64,000 bases of DNA, from the NCBI GenBank assembly GCA_003116975.1, contig BGKB01000006.1, forward strand, positions 248,001 through 312,000. Reading direction: 5' to 3'. Below are positions 24,601 through 30,059 of the stretch, one piece after another. The notes beneath the pieces are model-generated. The model did no database searches and had not been told where the DNA came from. It saw only the letters and a list, made by a program, of their open reading frames with translations. The translations under genes were made by a program, and so were the position numbers. Within the stretch, counting starts at the first letter, position 1. Each line of letters starts with the position of its first letter. Source of the DNA: Aurantiochytrium sp. KH105. Taxonomy: Eukaryota; Sar; Bigyra; Thraustochytrida; Thraustochytriidae.

Positions 24601-27456
24601 TAAGTGCACGTTGCTACAGGGCACGCCAAGATCAACGTGGGACGCAGGCCGCGGGTCGAGGAAAAGCACATTCTCTGGATTGTAGCCGAGTCTGTATGTT
24701 GCCACTGTCGCGCCATGGGTAACGTGCACAAGCATGTTCTTGGGAACAGAGATGACCTGTTGTGCAGGTTTCTCCAGGGCCAGAATCTGCACGAGCTCGG
24801 TGAACCTATTGTGGCGGCGAAAGACCGCCAGAGCGCTTGACTGCGCATCTACGTCCGAGCCATGATTCAGCAAAACAACGAGCATGCACTCTCCAGCCAC
24901 ACCCTCGTTTCGCACTGCCAACTCTTGCTGCTCGAGACCAACCTCTGCAGCAGGTGAGAGCTTGAAGATCTTTTCCATGGCGCACTTGCGATTCGTCACC
25001 GCATTCTTGTCGACTTTGCTTCCTGAATCCATGAGGCGCTGCAAACTGAGAAGAGGGGCACGACCACGGCCGCCCGTAGACGTGTCCCTACGGCGAAGTT
25101 TGACGTACCCCTTGGCCTCGTCCGTAGAAACGAGCTTACCGACATCCTTGCGTCCTGACGAGCTTGAGAGCACCATGATCGCATCGCCAATCTTTGGCTT
25201 GGAGGGCTCAACTTCGCTGATGTTGATGACGTGCTTCGCATCATAGCCGTCGAGCCAGATTGACAGTGTCCCGGTCACACTCGCGGAGTCGATGCCCGAC
25301 CCTTCAATAATGTAGCCTGTTCCGCCCTTGTATGGCCCACTGATAATGTTTACGACAATACCCGGCTGCCACCATTGCAGCTGCTTTGAGGAAGATCCAA
25401 GTCTTGTTCCGAGGGCGCGTGACGACGGACGAGCCGATCCAGGTGCAGTATAATTGACAGAACTGTCTGCAGCCTCATCCTCGCCAGTGCCATGGGCGCC
25501 ACCCTTTGTTTTGTGTTTGCGATAGAAACGTTTCGCAATCCTCCGTGGCTTTGGCAATATGCAGATGTCCTTGACCATGGGGTTTCGCAGCTGCTCCCAC
25601 TTGGACACGAGCGACGCCTTCGCTTGGTCGCTGAACTCTGTAGGAGCGCAGACCCGGTTTGCCAGAGCGCGCGCCGCGGCCATCTCCTTTGCCATGGCTG
25701 CTTTTGCTGCTTCCAATTCCTTTCTCTCTTCATCTTCGCGCTTCTGCTTGGTCAAATACCGTCTATAGAGATCAGATGGGGTGAAGGGGTAGCGCGACGA
25801 CGTCGAAGATGTGTTCGAAGAAGAGGCAGAAGAGGAGGAGCTGCTAACGGGTCTGGCTTCAGAAGGAATTGCTTCTTCGTTGGGATTCGCGCCCAAAAAT
25901 GGAGTCGCGGACGACGACTTTGATGAAGAGGGACGCGAAGCCTCAACAGGTCCTGTTGCGTGAAAACTAAAGGACTTTTTCATGCCGTGCCACGAGGCAA
26001 TCCACACAAAAATGCTTCCCGAGGAGGTGGCAGTTGCGATGACAGGAGTTTTGGGGCAAGGACATGCCCGAATGAGCGTAATAGGGTCTTCAGGCTCTTT
26101 CGTGTTCCCGGTCTCCACGTCAGAAGCGTGGCCAGCACGAGAGCTTTCTTCGGCGCTTGCGCGACCTTCTTCTTCCTCTTCTGAGGCAGACTTATCGATG
26201 CCGGTATTCGAGATGTCTGCGTCTTTCGGGGCGTCAGTCTCGGCGCTGGCTCCACCTTGTCTCCAATCGACGGTATCCTCAATGCTGTCATCTTGAATGT
26301 TTTGGCCCGCAAAGAGCCCAACGCGGTCACTGCTCCCCTTGGACTCCGCAATGGGAACATTCGCGGTAATTTTGCGGAGCACGAAGCGAGAAGCAGGCGC
26401 CATGAGGGCATGCTCAATAGCAGGGCTGAGCACCAGTCGACGCGCAAGCGCTGACGTGACGGCAACCGTGACACCAGACTCAAAGTGGAAAAACTTGCCA
26501 CTTCGATCAGATGGACCCCGCTGGTAAAAGAAACCTGCGGCCGCCAAGCGCGCCATTCGGATGTCGGTGCCGTCCGTCCGGAGTCCGAGGAGTCGCGCAT
26601 CGTCCTCATGCATGGTACACAAACTGTAGAAGCGCTCTCGCTCCAGGTGCATTCCGAGCTGTGCCAACGCAGTGGAAGCGACGCCGGCGTCATCCTCGCC
26701 CGGTGTCGCAAAAAATGACGAAAGGTTGCTTGGAAGCACCATGAGGTCGTGCAGCTGCTCTATGATACTGATGACTGCAGGAAGCGCTGTTGAGCACGAA
26801 TCTTCGAGCACAGGTTGCAAGGTGCGACACACGTGCAGCATCGAGTACTGCGGCACCTCAAGTTGCACGACAGATCGCCATTGTCGCGATTTGGCACTCG
26901 AGCTTGGCGAAGCGCCTTCCTCTTCGCGCACACGCGTTAGCTCTGCTTGAAGCTGCTCAAGGAGACGACACTTGCGTACGCGCGCGCGGTATGGGACTGG
27001 TGTGCCAGCAGCGCGCATCTGCGCCAGTAAACACTCGTACAAGAACAACGCTGCCGTCGCCTCCAAGTAGACGGTTTGCTTGTCGTTCTTTGCAGATGGT
27101 TTGGCGAATTGATTGTCAACGTCGCGTAGCAAAGCCGGACCTGAGCCATCAAAAGCCTTGATGAGGCCCTGCATGGCAATAATGAAGCCCACAGGGGACT
27201 CTCCACTTCTTGGCACCGGGACGGGCAGGATCCTGTTGCCGTATCCAATGAAGCACTGACGTGTCGCTGGCAGCGAGACGCAGTGCACGTCAGCACTTTG
27301 CGCAGGTTCTGCATCTCCAACGGGCGGCAGCTCAAACGAGCGCAGTTGGTCTCCGGCGTGGGCGTCGACCACAGAGACGGTCCTTCGCCCACATACCAGG
27401 TACAGCTGCGGATCGGCATCGCCGTCTGCCTCGAGAAGCGGTTCACACGCGAACAT
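6622..27456 (-). CDS. Giant BIRC6-like ubiquitin-conjugating (E2) protein, 6944 aa, single exon
   Basis: An uninterrupted 20.8-kb frame. An in-frame TAG seven codons upstream fixes the ATG. Domains in order (approximate residues): beta-propeller-like blades (1-100, 455-500); KOW-like strands (690-800); acidic run (1075-1115); LamG/concanavalin-like domain with TIEAWVKP and DEWHHVA (1440-1640); SPRY-1 (2320-2460); discoidin-like segment (about 2600); two ZZ zinc fingers with CX2C pairs (3358-3405, 3530-3585); discoidin-like segment (4560-4680); MIB/HERC2 domain (4740-4815); SPRY-2 (5575-5710); UBC domain (6490-6660); UBA-like end. The UBC part closely resembles BIRC6: FNPNLYNNGKVCLSLLGTW places the catalytic cysteine at Cys6600, with NPN replacing the usual HPN, followed by PYFNEPG. 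I see no BIR domain. It is presumably a chimeric E2/E3 acting on ubiquitin substrates; targets are unknown. Confidence 0.9.
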   Translation of the reverse strand: MFACEPLLEADGDADPQLYLVCGRRTVSVVDAHAGDQLRSFELPPVGDAEPAQSADVHCVSLPATRQCFIGYGNRILPVPVPRSGESPVGFIIAMQGLIKAFDGSGPALLRDVDNQFAKPSAKNDKQTVYLEATAALFLYECLLAQMRAAGTPVPYRARVRKCRLLEQLQAELTRVREEEGASPSSSAKSRQWRSVVQLEVPQYSMLHVCRTLQPVLEDSCSTALPAVISIIEQLHDLMVLPSNLSSFFATPGEDDAGVASTALAQLGMHLERERFYSLCTMHEDDARLLGLRTDGTDIRMARLAAAGFFYQRGPSDRSGKFFHFESGVTVAVTSALARRLVLSPAIEHALMAPASRFVLRKITANVPIAESKGSSDRVGLFAGQNIQDDSIEDTVDWRQGGASAETDAPKDADISNTGIDKSASEEEEEGRASAEESSRAGHASDVETGNTKEPEDPITLIRACPCPKTPVIATATSSGSIFVWIASWHGMKKSFSFHATGPVEASRPSSSKSSSATPFLGANPNEEAIPSEARPVSSSSSSASSSNTSSTSSRYPFTPSDLYRRYLTKQKREDEERKELEAAKAAMAKEMAAARALANRVCAPTEFSDQAKASLVSKWEQLRNPMVKDICILPKPRRIAKRFYRKHKTKGGAHGTGEDEAADSSVNYTAPGSARPSSRALGTRLGSSSKQLQWWQPGIVVNIISGPYKGGTGYIIEGSGIDSASVTGTLSIWLDGYDAKHVINISEVEPSKPKIGDAIMVLSSSSGRKDVGKLVSTDEAKGYVKLRRRDTSTGGRGRAPLLSLQRLMDSGSKVDKNAVTNRKCAMEKIFKLSPAAEVGLEQQELAVRNEGVAGECMLVVLLNHGSDVDAQSSALAVFRRHNRFTELVQILALEKPAQQVISVPKNMLVHVTHGATVATYRLGYNPENVLFLDPRPASHVDLGVPCSNVHLSLVHAPETKFGELSKDFVPFSSWRSSGPASGQEGFSNRSSSDAIAESEQMGHSEQEAWAGEGEQGLIGSNGAPAASILQAVDNDGAAGEGVGGAGVDSVQALPSTIETADAKLAMHSSSSSSEEEEEEEDDDDDDEEDEDDDDDDDDNEEEEADDDDDESSANADTATPTSSLPASAVPPMLPSTGTSKDELLLGGTGLGFEAETSDSRNRTSGVSRSKQMPSTSSYWLAALCPDGTLLMFLSSMSFGDAGGWKFDVSKGWTSGVSDREQTNVENPRSLVRLSHATTSSGLLCCAASENGQIIASRLSRRSNINAFTSSDEAFTWLGQTINDLDTVTEQLQWEHLPFRAFPPLSGRQRVFSLGRSGSMLRWRIQGHLGANGLETDAEADDDDEDVLIDATMGGPARAEGGAPGTKTAAGNRIDVSAPLEWELELPEPAAVSRLFVHVDLQMRQTTAASPALQFLGIPGGCARASLRPHLTEDGGRRFLTIEAWVKPAWVSGASDDVHHKFGVNDFVPIVHKSTMGPNGEILPQYEVSVNRAGRAEFRVWKDDDIVFSTSVLKGVGTSQPELRPDEWHHVAAIVGRSGLELYIDGDLYAASELTRVSIRPDMDANQSPAGMAGSVSTNPVASTPTLLPQGGPGRLQASAYRYGALCIGGDGVSRNFSGYLRHVRLWAMARTQEQVRDWMHHSVGPSVPTGHVAPQTAMGGNGLGPIPREDLRVQVDADDDDCGPRSKVESILSLGESANLVGCWPLTEPGEGGALPVHQGTVDEASEATLSDPALVASWVDVQVPLVDFKPSLTLSASLLDASGTKQLLVAQQPLEGCEVSFDLGARVGTRVCVKLFPSPNEQLATVTGVSLSLKGRLATTAERYREHLLTVDRGDASWLPLSSLSVFWNLCLRADFTRSLVDLATSQPAAASEMEAAHSNQTVKAGMANAEAEDLGAAPTFSTAQEEEEEARHTSEKVRLGALRLLEYQLEARVTHFVDCLDAPTLEKFMRENFVEAPNTALGAEVAEQSGALLLHLLNACDPEELLALRGSILDLALQVLGDASNQAQTVEGLEQLVALIARCWPVKGTKLFEMAFTSVMEQLCTLGDQLDKFRSPHHNMLRTFFTNFTRPLNEPFVPHGRGCGPLLRGDFAELPGQNSDTSSSGSGGKSSRSSRSSRTPRVKKQDGSRTSNLQGAAIAAAVSNAANASASEGIDGSVSIHSKTSNASHQVIGDSRSLDHGGSGSGNAARLFSPNAKHAASAMGGAQSNRGGDESSVQITFGNVLLSQKDSIMVLNLGDYCTITSLSAVPFVERFSPWMSGMLTVEAWRSHPPVAGDRSLIKAHGVEVELYAFSGNFSYDRDGTIGVKSHFPTVVPRNVMLYSGKWYYEVLLVKTGEGVAQIGWADAAFQGSDDDSTGTGDDEHSWAYDGQRQKKWNNGSTNWGSKWHDGFIVGCAADIDGRVLSFSLNGSWSRNMGTAFKNIKITGGLFPAITGERNFKCQINLGQKPFAHAPPNGHRPVFDWIKQNRHIVESNGMGKALTTAEVYASQRASPISDLTGLAQSSLSSEIYTHAQSAPLLSVSRFPGAGPGVSLPPGSFASLMGGHSSSSSGGGGSSSNSTSNGGATGPSSSSWRARTGVTLIRCGVRGGQTRQTDFKDTRFVGRCEARYLRIIFSPHNLAPTIPAMVLYSRAPLPAFKDVAAASSEDKDASKSSQLRENAKLLSSSGSLIAEDLLASGHLSDTLPNKWGHDTEEDEEEDEEAEDSDSEDDHDYLTKSNEAYQDGHGSLGTMAAAAAGVGVGVGVSAGLGTLKASASGMGAVMDSESNSEGVQGDDVVDASSKFASACFGGVDEDLTSAELEGAFAEMEALRAAWASGSADHSAARPPAAQWLTPAGVNSSEKEEDGSEASASGSPSPMSSSALAATASWLEASTAKMLAKSGSDSSDNLPSISKVKDFLESIVENMPFPKASEFQKGDLGGGSLTSKLRQYKAKADLTSSGHVKHAGLVASGSSSSKRRSRQTQPDAKVMVKLSVEGIRDSVPMVRALPDKLRSTFLVDHKSTAETRFVSSLAEVERARRSLELALERFSGNIGTATGGVWDGIDTSRMSWDEALEALGDQHPLYNAVAAVRAALVDGVLAALGESEEARERLDYLQAVITQIADEEYSARMAAEMERAKGTAENHGNPTALQVAIRDDTPTFLESVELLRPTRQPSVCVSRWFRMVELLTNLLVRKFPDEAEDDVAILLRTIATERRPFLSLPLLHKVFSHFCVHHTCSAEQIRVTGKLVRRGLRALSLYDEGASARFTCDVLREHFSTPSVFLGISQSFPERPVFNLLKAIVEGPDASLAVEHLLRLLDSIGSGNVASVLDNFPLVSWTLVLLSHALESEARVMAERALLPASVVSDGAKAVHPNTVCATCGATPIVGARYHSVTLSDYDLCELCEGAERYPDPTHIFLKIPRPLPLPPTSDQPSRLPVGPLLPGLRTLLPSEADAQAAERQARATASETMAMANEAKLAAAEAAAYPTWGQSSAAKKTPLGGKSAVLELGGNSDSEESLQTEPKESVAAGAEGDSAGTSSDTGVVHHGTACDGCGMKPIVGVRFKCVNCDEYDLCARCESEQQARRAHFALHVFVKLRSPLPDESDKNSEALIPEQALVATLLHPSVYHRVRRAEQELDVMLGARDAGGAISRSTGSGSGSVGLGSGESAEGASGTGGKSVAQSVLLSLDGDDPGLIKLARRRSHILNTSGRFGKPSVLNPFHAAFSTSDSSVLDSPPSRRVRGTRFFAGLQGSGEGKHDAELLKVAEEDDDERTDDGEGGALTNGPEDTDALRVILGLITSPALLAPLQLELFLITAKVLEQLVGRASNESVRKGVLEHPLFDELLRRIADLSEPFVHSSILRIVEVLCSKSGSSSVRALLREKIIKVLDPPPQTPVFVLELLLIALGSSAACDPEVDAFGTEPEGLSRAVSESQGVSSSLPLRRNVSAPGSGGGALGLRRADVSNDMSGEPVRAVDHDAAPLEDVSPGSLLREDLSAGFEKLDARSVARVLGVFRNAPLRSAPRARAWAFAFRILRKFCEPEAMLLGEGKTRLDLAIQSVLAAGGAMVALLETDVVMLVRSLLSSSRGHVHVIFQQGLLDMLVNAFLVASPVNPRLYRRIVLALTDSFTSDADAAAGLDEGPLISLMEAVSTAIGTEAHMSSEALAKPDLDLLREVLELVCSPLRKAYERSDAAATLRRALLSALTTSRDGAPAPVHNFLGWLSDPPKSSEPARAARQRLSEMIVLLLSEILGREDDAAAPLLDICVSALRDPHAGHPEPVAAVIYALISREALATHLVLSRAGLELGVQSLKSTGAVQPSGLLLESDLKESVAEDSFMASRTRARIMATVSQSICQALGTAVPVPMSRHGRGGSNIAAGARGGQALTTGSSLPVYHGSGSSFPSLPMSMMSSSASLSASTSQGGRTNLPECLAKHSANGSYGGSTPFDISSRCAIRRTSGHPSGGNGMPAASAEKVRQRLERLICVSEGEASAERKVSSGYKPPSANLAKLGHGNVKTGNAGSDYKSAYEASLTAGSAAGSVSKSDSSKKKMSFSQMKSIMDANRARAAANAPAPVSYVFGRGSANGKWFITIEFPCDSIVHAVEFDFNSDVLLSTSSSTLNRRSELPSRVAVETGTSLSRMSPAGITSSFSSKMQAERTVGTASICLAAPVTARFLRVAVFAPPETDLVPSLAPKTLAETTGHTSSTGPTRSTFPSMRHYSGVLPYAGKHPRGSSNEARTARTMSKAQQAFQTRPLPGDLVVRGPDWKWAMQDGGLGTRGKVLEMTSWGGMPGKAVRVKWPSGTTNAYRWGYVEHGEPKYDLMHVPKKEPNRQRVVILDKLGIYCTTLQPTQARSGLMCANQRSLALFLELCATACRNFVPVQMDLAHSETASQLASALSDFIPGPQTSRHARAIIGMLAKQNSQLASSLLRSMLGPVHSLTPAHAALAAEMCIMNNQGVQGRIRLLWDFVTSNLRKGEQSPMLLPFFQALALAVEQYSVSNGGDYAAQSSRLDFLVLPESSSSSMGDAPCALGELVELLIAQARSATASAPAEQAALTLLCALLRCDTKLRSLAVEHLELMVNEVLRVTEEGTDFLSATQVSAGHQSQGSQASEEEDIESVSSARSRSSQDAGRRQPMQNADIVRAQSALKIFGTICSCHPEMVRLTRDLLDSLATQVVPTMRAVHTAERSDEEIIISSLSMSKTDEATSSSALAHPRAARQTLSPAASDAAPPSMSAPAPTRVPSVSAELERAMRTGSTPSSVPNVPTPPLTPRSRALQGARSSRSFGLRGAGGRASFNSRKRVCETLHLLLQKTLYALSDASCAEPIKTYIGEGMILETVLEQLIEFDRAKTAAQAELKQLNEALSQSRSSSSRGSRLPKSTQQGITSFASGGGAADPSKSSGEDSGDSGKEVKSGSTTSLESNSKLLKTGILESPHETGPRESLSLSAASQAAVVRVCEPWDACHEAALDLVKSCLNLHPANQSRVADLLARQIDDKAGMSNFVVKILTDVAVLVPKVAVSIWRPRCVVEEIVNGALIGGGNLGGGSSMDTEEVSFRLDPDNCGSTISVSDDGMSATQVSFEKWGMVRADMEIPSTGVSRWDVSIDISSKGHIFVGVATAASNLGSYLGNDKYGWGYIGNKGAWHNKHKVKTYGRDFRTGHVVTVIMDMNEGVLSFAVNGEDLGIAFDDGLKGKQLYPAFALYQKGDCFTVTSCSMAKVKASMSSALQGLSLGSSGLLDATRVALSGAAGADLGAMEASGDLTSRLRFHRSGPVYTLPAKLLVHEMLQLGGVLGGPDTIEEGAEENVRRNGPEQSPPSSSSSLPRVQESQRSPMSSGSPDEVETWDDNKPQIARTAPVVGQWGVLMPQGVMLVEKLTGYTLCSLVAEAEFVDLIRTSELPSSIPILDETALTELAKSNAQRAMAPQSILRKLADMGGLAKLAKLSRVRLDLPAREELTEESRAALAAKSVPIDTIATGPVETRAVTWASWLDRLQVYFGMVNFDRTFVNDKDCMGLLFALLGVDAAHLSDDKRGRIEPSEQALEDPDGALFVALSKHFARARGKAAAESRKWAVQHGVLDSILLRIGRIQAEEPRDPERAARFADPFTTQASTTAGRTGNAGADNDAESSSSPSASATVRALPSRITSKIRDFVKEKPFKSSKESDKSLWAPGYGYGSTDTSVSDRMREKQQQEKTDRTLATMSVLTSFLNTSKDADDTLDDDVWAEVAEVLEASCLLRVLMSFLFGNTIKVVLDNLVLYRALLRFVYVLAQHPQLARILCPVEGVYRSVQQLMEELEDLVEDLSEEDETEEGLLAIEDDEDVTGETSDANLQSETSHQDMAHSFQELQGASRVKSGGDEAKSEGRSLLADICDLPFKDMVHTVAGAVKKSVDAFHERERAAEEAKQALEQEKAAKAGNNPGEDATNAEEAEQGIVSDAAKDGPKDGASTEKDTLDLDESEAVFTRQLNQIYEAALRPELFGSREMADEDGRYNHHYRTHIEDDIKGKVSQTRMRRLNRELKALRKSLPLHFNSSIALRVDQKRPFVAQCIIFAPDNTPYDSGCFQFDIYFPPEYPSEPPKMNLMTTGGGSVRFNPNLYNNGKVCLSLLGTWRGGATGSENWTKNSSLWQVLVSIQSAILGSEFPYFNEPGVESQWGTEQGELQKRIHSNGGYERLRVATLQHAMLSQLRNPPPGFETLIQEHFRIKKHHILATVDRWVEEAKLSDTKSHLKSISKFASDLREELDKLPSEEVDALYSEREERLKELRAKEQERLEHVKLLSAEDTDAGTAGDAAAGVHSASFEDAQGGEPSSKIIGNASVGSEALAATGWTSKLDAKSGEMGSSATLNAEAALAEENLGGGVGADSATGQAGASALDAGQLDFAHALQSMIDMCPTFPRGLLRHALTESRDEEFGNVNVDAALTWVLSEGEDYLNKHLELYMDEHQST
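24112..24246. repeat. GAT/GAG-type trinucleotide tract coding a long acidic run in the giant E2
   Basis: Plus-strand GTC/TCC/TCG repeats encode an Asp/Glu run of about 40 residues (near residues 1070-1115) preceded by serines. The opposite strand gives a false serine-rich open frame. Confidence 0.8.
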
Positions 27457-28164
27457 GATGCCTCTGCCGGTGGTCTAGATCTCCTGTCTGCTTGTGGAAA
27501 TGCCCCACGGCTGTCTTTCCCCTTTTTCTTCGCCCTCCGCGACCTTTTTGCCCCCGGGGTCTCCGCGTCGGTGCCGCAGAGAATTCCGTGCTCTCTCTCC
27601 TGCTGGTCTCCCTGCTCGCCCTCGCCCCGTCCTCGTCGTCGCCGCGCTCGCGCGGGCTGTCTGTTTCCCTGGTCTCGACGTTGGGCCCAGCCTCGCTCGG
27701 ATCGCGCCCAGTCGCTCAATGAATCTCAATCTATCCACCCGCCGAGCCTCGCGCGGNNNNNNNNNNNNNNNNNNNNNNNNNNNNNNNNNNNNNNNNNNNN
27801 NNNNNNNNNNNNNNNNNNNNNNNNNNNNNNNNNNNNNNNNNNNNNNNNNNNNNNNNNNNNNNNNNNNNNNNNNNNNNNNNNNNNNNNNNNNNNNNNNNNN
27901 NNNNGGGGGCCGCGATCCGGTCCCGTATCGCGCGCCACCCCGGCCGCCGCCGCCTGCTTGCGAAGGCGCGGACCCGCCGCCGCGGGGGCGGGATACGGGA
28001 CCGCGCGCGCGACAGGATACGCCGCGGGAGAACGACGAGCAGACGGGCAACGACCGCGCGGACGGAGCGCGGCGAAGGCACGGCGGCGGGCGGGCGGGCG
28101 GGCGAGGAGGGGCAGGGGCAGGGGCAGCAGCAGCAGCAGCAGCAGCAGCTGCAGCGCAGCGCGG
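27457..28164. other. Divergent spacer of giant E2 and CNOT9 genes, holding an assembly gap
   Basis: The spacer is GC-rich and includes (GGCG)n-like sequence near 28081-28105 and a CAG run near 28124-28150 in the CNOT9 leader. Both promoters must lie here, but the gap hides part of it. No gene is seen. Confidence 0.7.
27757..27904. other. Assembly gap (148 N)
   Basis: A run of N from 27757 to 27904, flanked by very GC-rich sequence on both sides. Any frame crossing it is not interpretable. Confidence 1.
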
Positions 28165-29226
28165 ATGTCGCCGACGCCGCCGCCGCCGCCGCAGGCGCCG
28201 CCGGGGACCTCGGGCGGCGGCGTGGGGCTCGATGGCGCGGGCGACAACAAGTTTCAACTCGTGGAGCAGCTGATCAACCCGGAGCAGCGCGAGAGCGCGC
28301 TGCTGGAGCTCAGCAAAAAGCGCGAGACCTTTACGGACCTGGCGCCTATCCTCTGGCACTCGTCCGGGACCATCTCCGCGCTTCTGCAGGAGATCGTCGC
28401 CATCTATCCCTCGTTGTCGCCTCCGCAGCTCACGGCCCACGCGAGCAACCGTGTCTGCAACGCGCTTGCGCTGCTGCAGTGTGTGGCCTCGCACCCCGAG
28501 ACGCGCACGCTTTTTCTCAATGGTACGTCTTCTGTCTTCTGAGCGAGAGAGCATCACCTGACCGACATATCTCTTGAGGCTTGTAATCAAGAAGGAGGGC
28601 GTAGAATGGAGGGAAGGAAAGGAAAAGGAAAGAAACAAGTCGAAAGGCAAGAAAATGAAACAGAATCACTGACCTCATTGCTGAGCGCAGCCCAAATTCC
28701 TCTATACCTGTATCCCTTTCTCAATACGGTGAGCAAAAATCGCCCCTTTGAATATTTGCGTCTTACGAGTCTGGGCGTCATCGGCGCTCTTGTCAAGATC
28801 GACGACCCGGACGTGATCAGCTTCTTGCTGTCGACGGAAATTATTCCCCTCTGTCTGCGTATTATGGAGACCGGCAGCGAGCTGTCCAAGACCGTGGCGA
28901 CCTTTATTGTGCAAAAGATTCTGCTGGATGACATGGGTCTCAACTACATTTGTGCTACTGCAGAGCGATTCTACGCGGTGAGCACCGTTTTGAGCAACAT
29001 GGTTGCCGCCCTCGTCGAGACACCCTCGGCGCGCTTGCTCAAGCACATTATCAAGTGCTACCAGCGACTTGCAGAGAATGCCCGGGCCAGGGACGCCTTG
29101 CGCTCTTGCTTGCCAACAGCTCTGCGCGACAATACGTTTACCAACACGCTCAAAGACGACGCGCTCATGCAGCTCGAGCAGGCCATGAATGAACCTAACG
29201 CCTCCGACGCTTCGCTCCAGCACCAT

Positions 29227-29273
<47 letters not shown>

Positions 29274-29316
29274 ACATCAACAACATCAACAGCAACAGCA
29301 TTTTCAACCACGCTAA
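28165..29316 (+). CDS. CNOT9 / RCD1 (Caf40), CCR4-NOT complex subunit
   Basis: Two exons, 28165-28522 and 28691-29316. The 168-bp intron has donor GTACGT and acceptor GCAG, and joining restores [17 protein letters not shown], the conserved CNOT9 junction. The predicted protein has 327 aa. The armadillo-repeat core is highly conserved ([68 protein letters not shown]). CNOT9 bridges the NOT1 scaffold to GW-repeat and other recruiters in mRNA deadenylation. The N-terminus is Pro-rich; the chosen ATG is the first in frame before the [10 protein letters not shown] start of the fold. The C-terminus ends in an unusual Q/H-rich tail of about 35 residues. Confidence 0.95.
29225..29308. repeat. CAG/CAA repeat coding the CNOT9 polyQ tail
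   Basis: About 18 consecutive Gln codons, then CAACAT units, end just before the stop codon. It also yields a spurious Leu-rich antisense frame. Confidence 0.9.
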
Positions 29317-30059
29317 TTTGCCAGCTAGCTTGCTTGCTAGCCATAGCTGGCCACTTTACGAACCAGAGTATCATTTCAATGGCTTCCAGCGTGCGAAAAT
29401 GAAGTCGGTGAGCGGAAAGGAACCTAAGCCCAGGGCCTAGACCCTCCTACAGCTGGTATTTAATGTGGCTAGCTCGCATTGCTCGAGCCTTCAAGACAAG
29501 CAACCGGACGCCCTCCGGACGGGGCCACGCCGTTGCTTTCGAGATAGCTCGCCTTTTCGTTGCCCGAAAAGGACATCAATTGTGGTTTTGTAGAAATGTT
29601 GCTGTTGTTATTCTTGTTGATGGCGATAATGATGATGATGATGATGATGATGATGGTAAGTCATACATTGCACTGCACATGATTGACGGCTTTCAATCAG
29701 GAGCCCCCAAGTATCTATCTTAGGCTGACCCTTTAAAAAATGCGCAGCTTTTGTCTCCTTTGGCATACCGATGCACACCTGAGAAAATGAGCCAAGATTA
29801 CGCGCATACAAATGCCTGCAAAGATCTTACGATAAATGGGCGATCCGGCTATTTCTTTCTTTTTCTCAACCATTTCTTTCATTCTTACTTTTTCTCAAAA
29901 GTCAGAGACAGTGCGGGTCAATACCTTAAAATTGGAAAGTATTTCTTCTAGGCTACTACGAATTCGATTTCACTGTCCGTTGAGGCAATCATGCTCTTTT
30001 ATAAGGAAATGCTTGGGAAGTTCATCGTTATGCGAATGCGATCAACGACTTTCCTTCCC
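29317..30059. other. Spacer between convergent CNOT9 and CCDC61 genes, with (ATG)n run
   Basis: 743 bp with both 3' UTRs. It holds an (ATG)n trinucleotide run at about 29629-29655. No domain-bearing frame or RNA gene was recognised. Confidence 0.7.

Noticed and set aside
26000-27456. BIR domain at the N-terminus of the giant E2
   Set aside because: No CX2C followed by H and C at BIR spacing is visible in the first 500 residues.
27283-28542. Open frame spanning the N gap before CNOT9
   Set aside because: It exists only because N was translated as X; the true exon starts at 28165.
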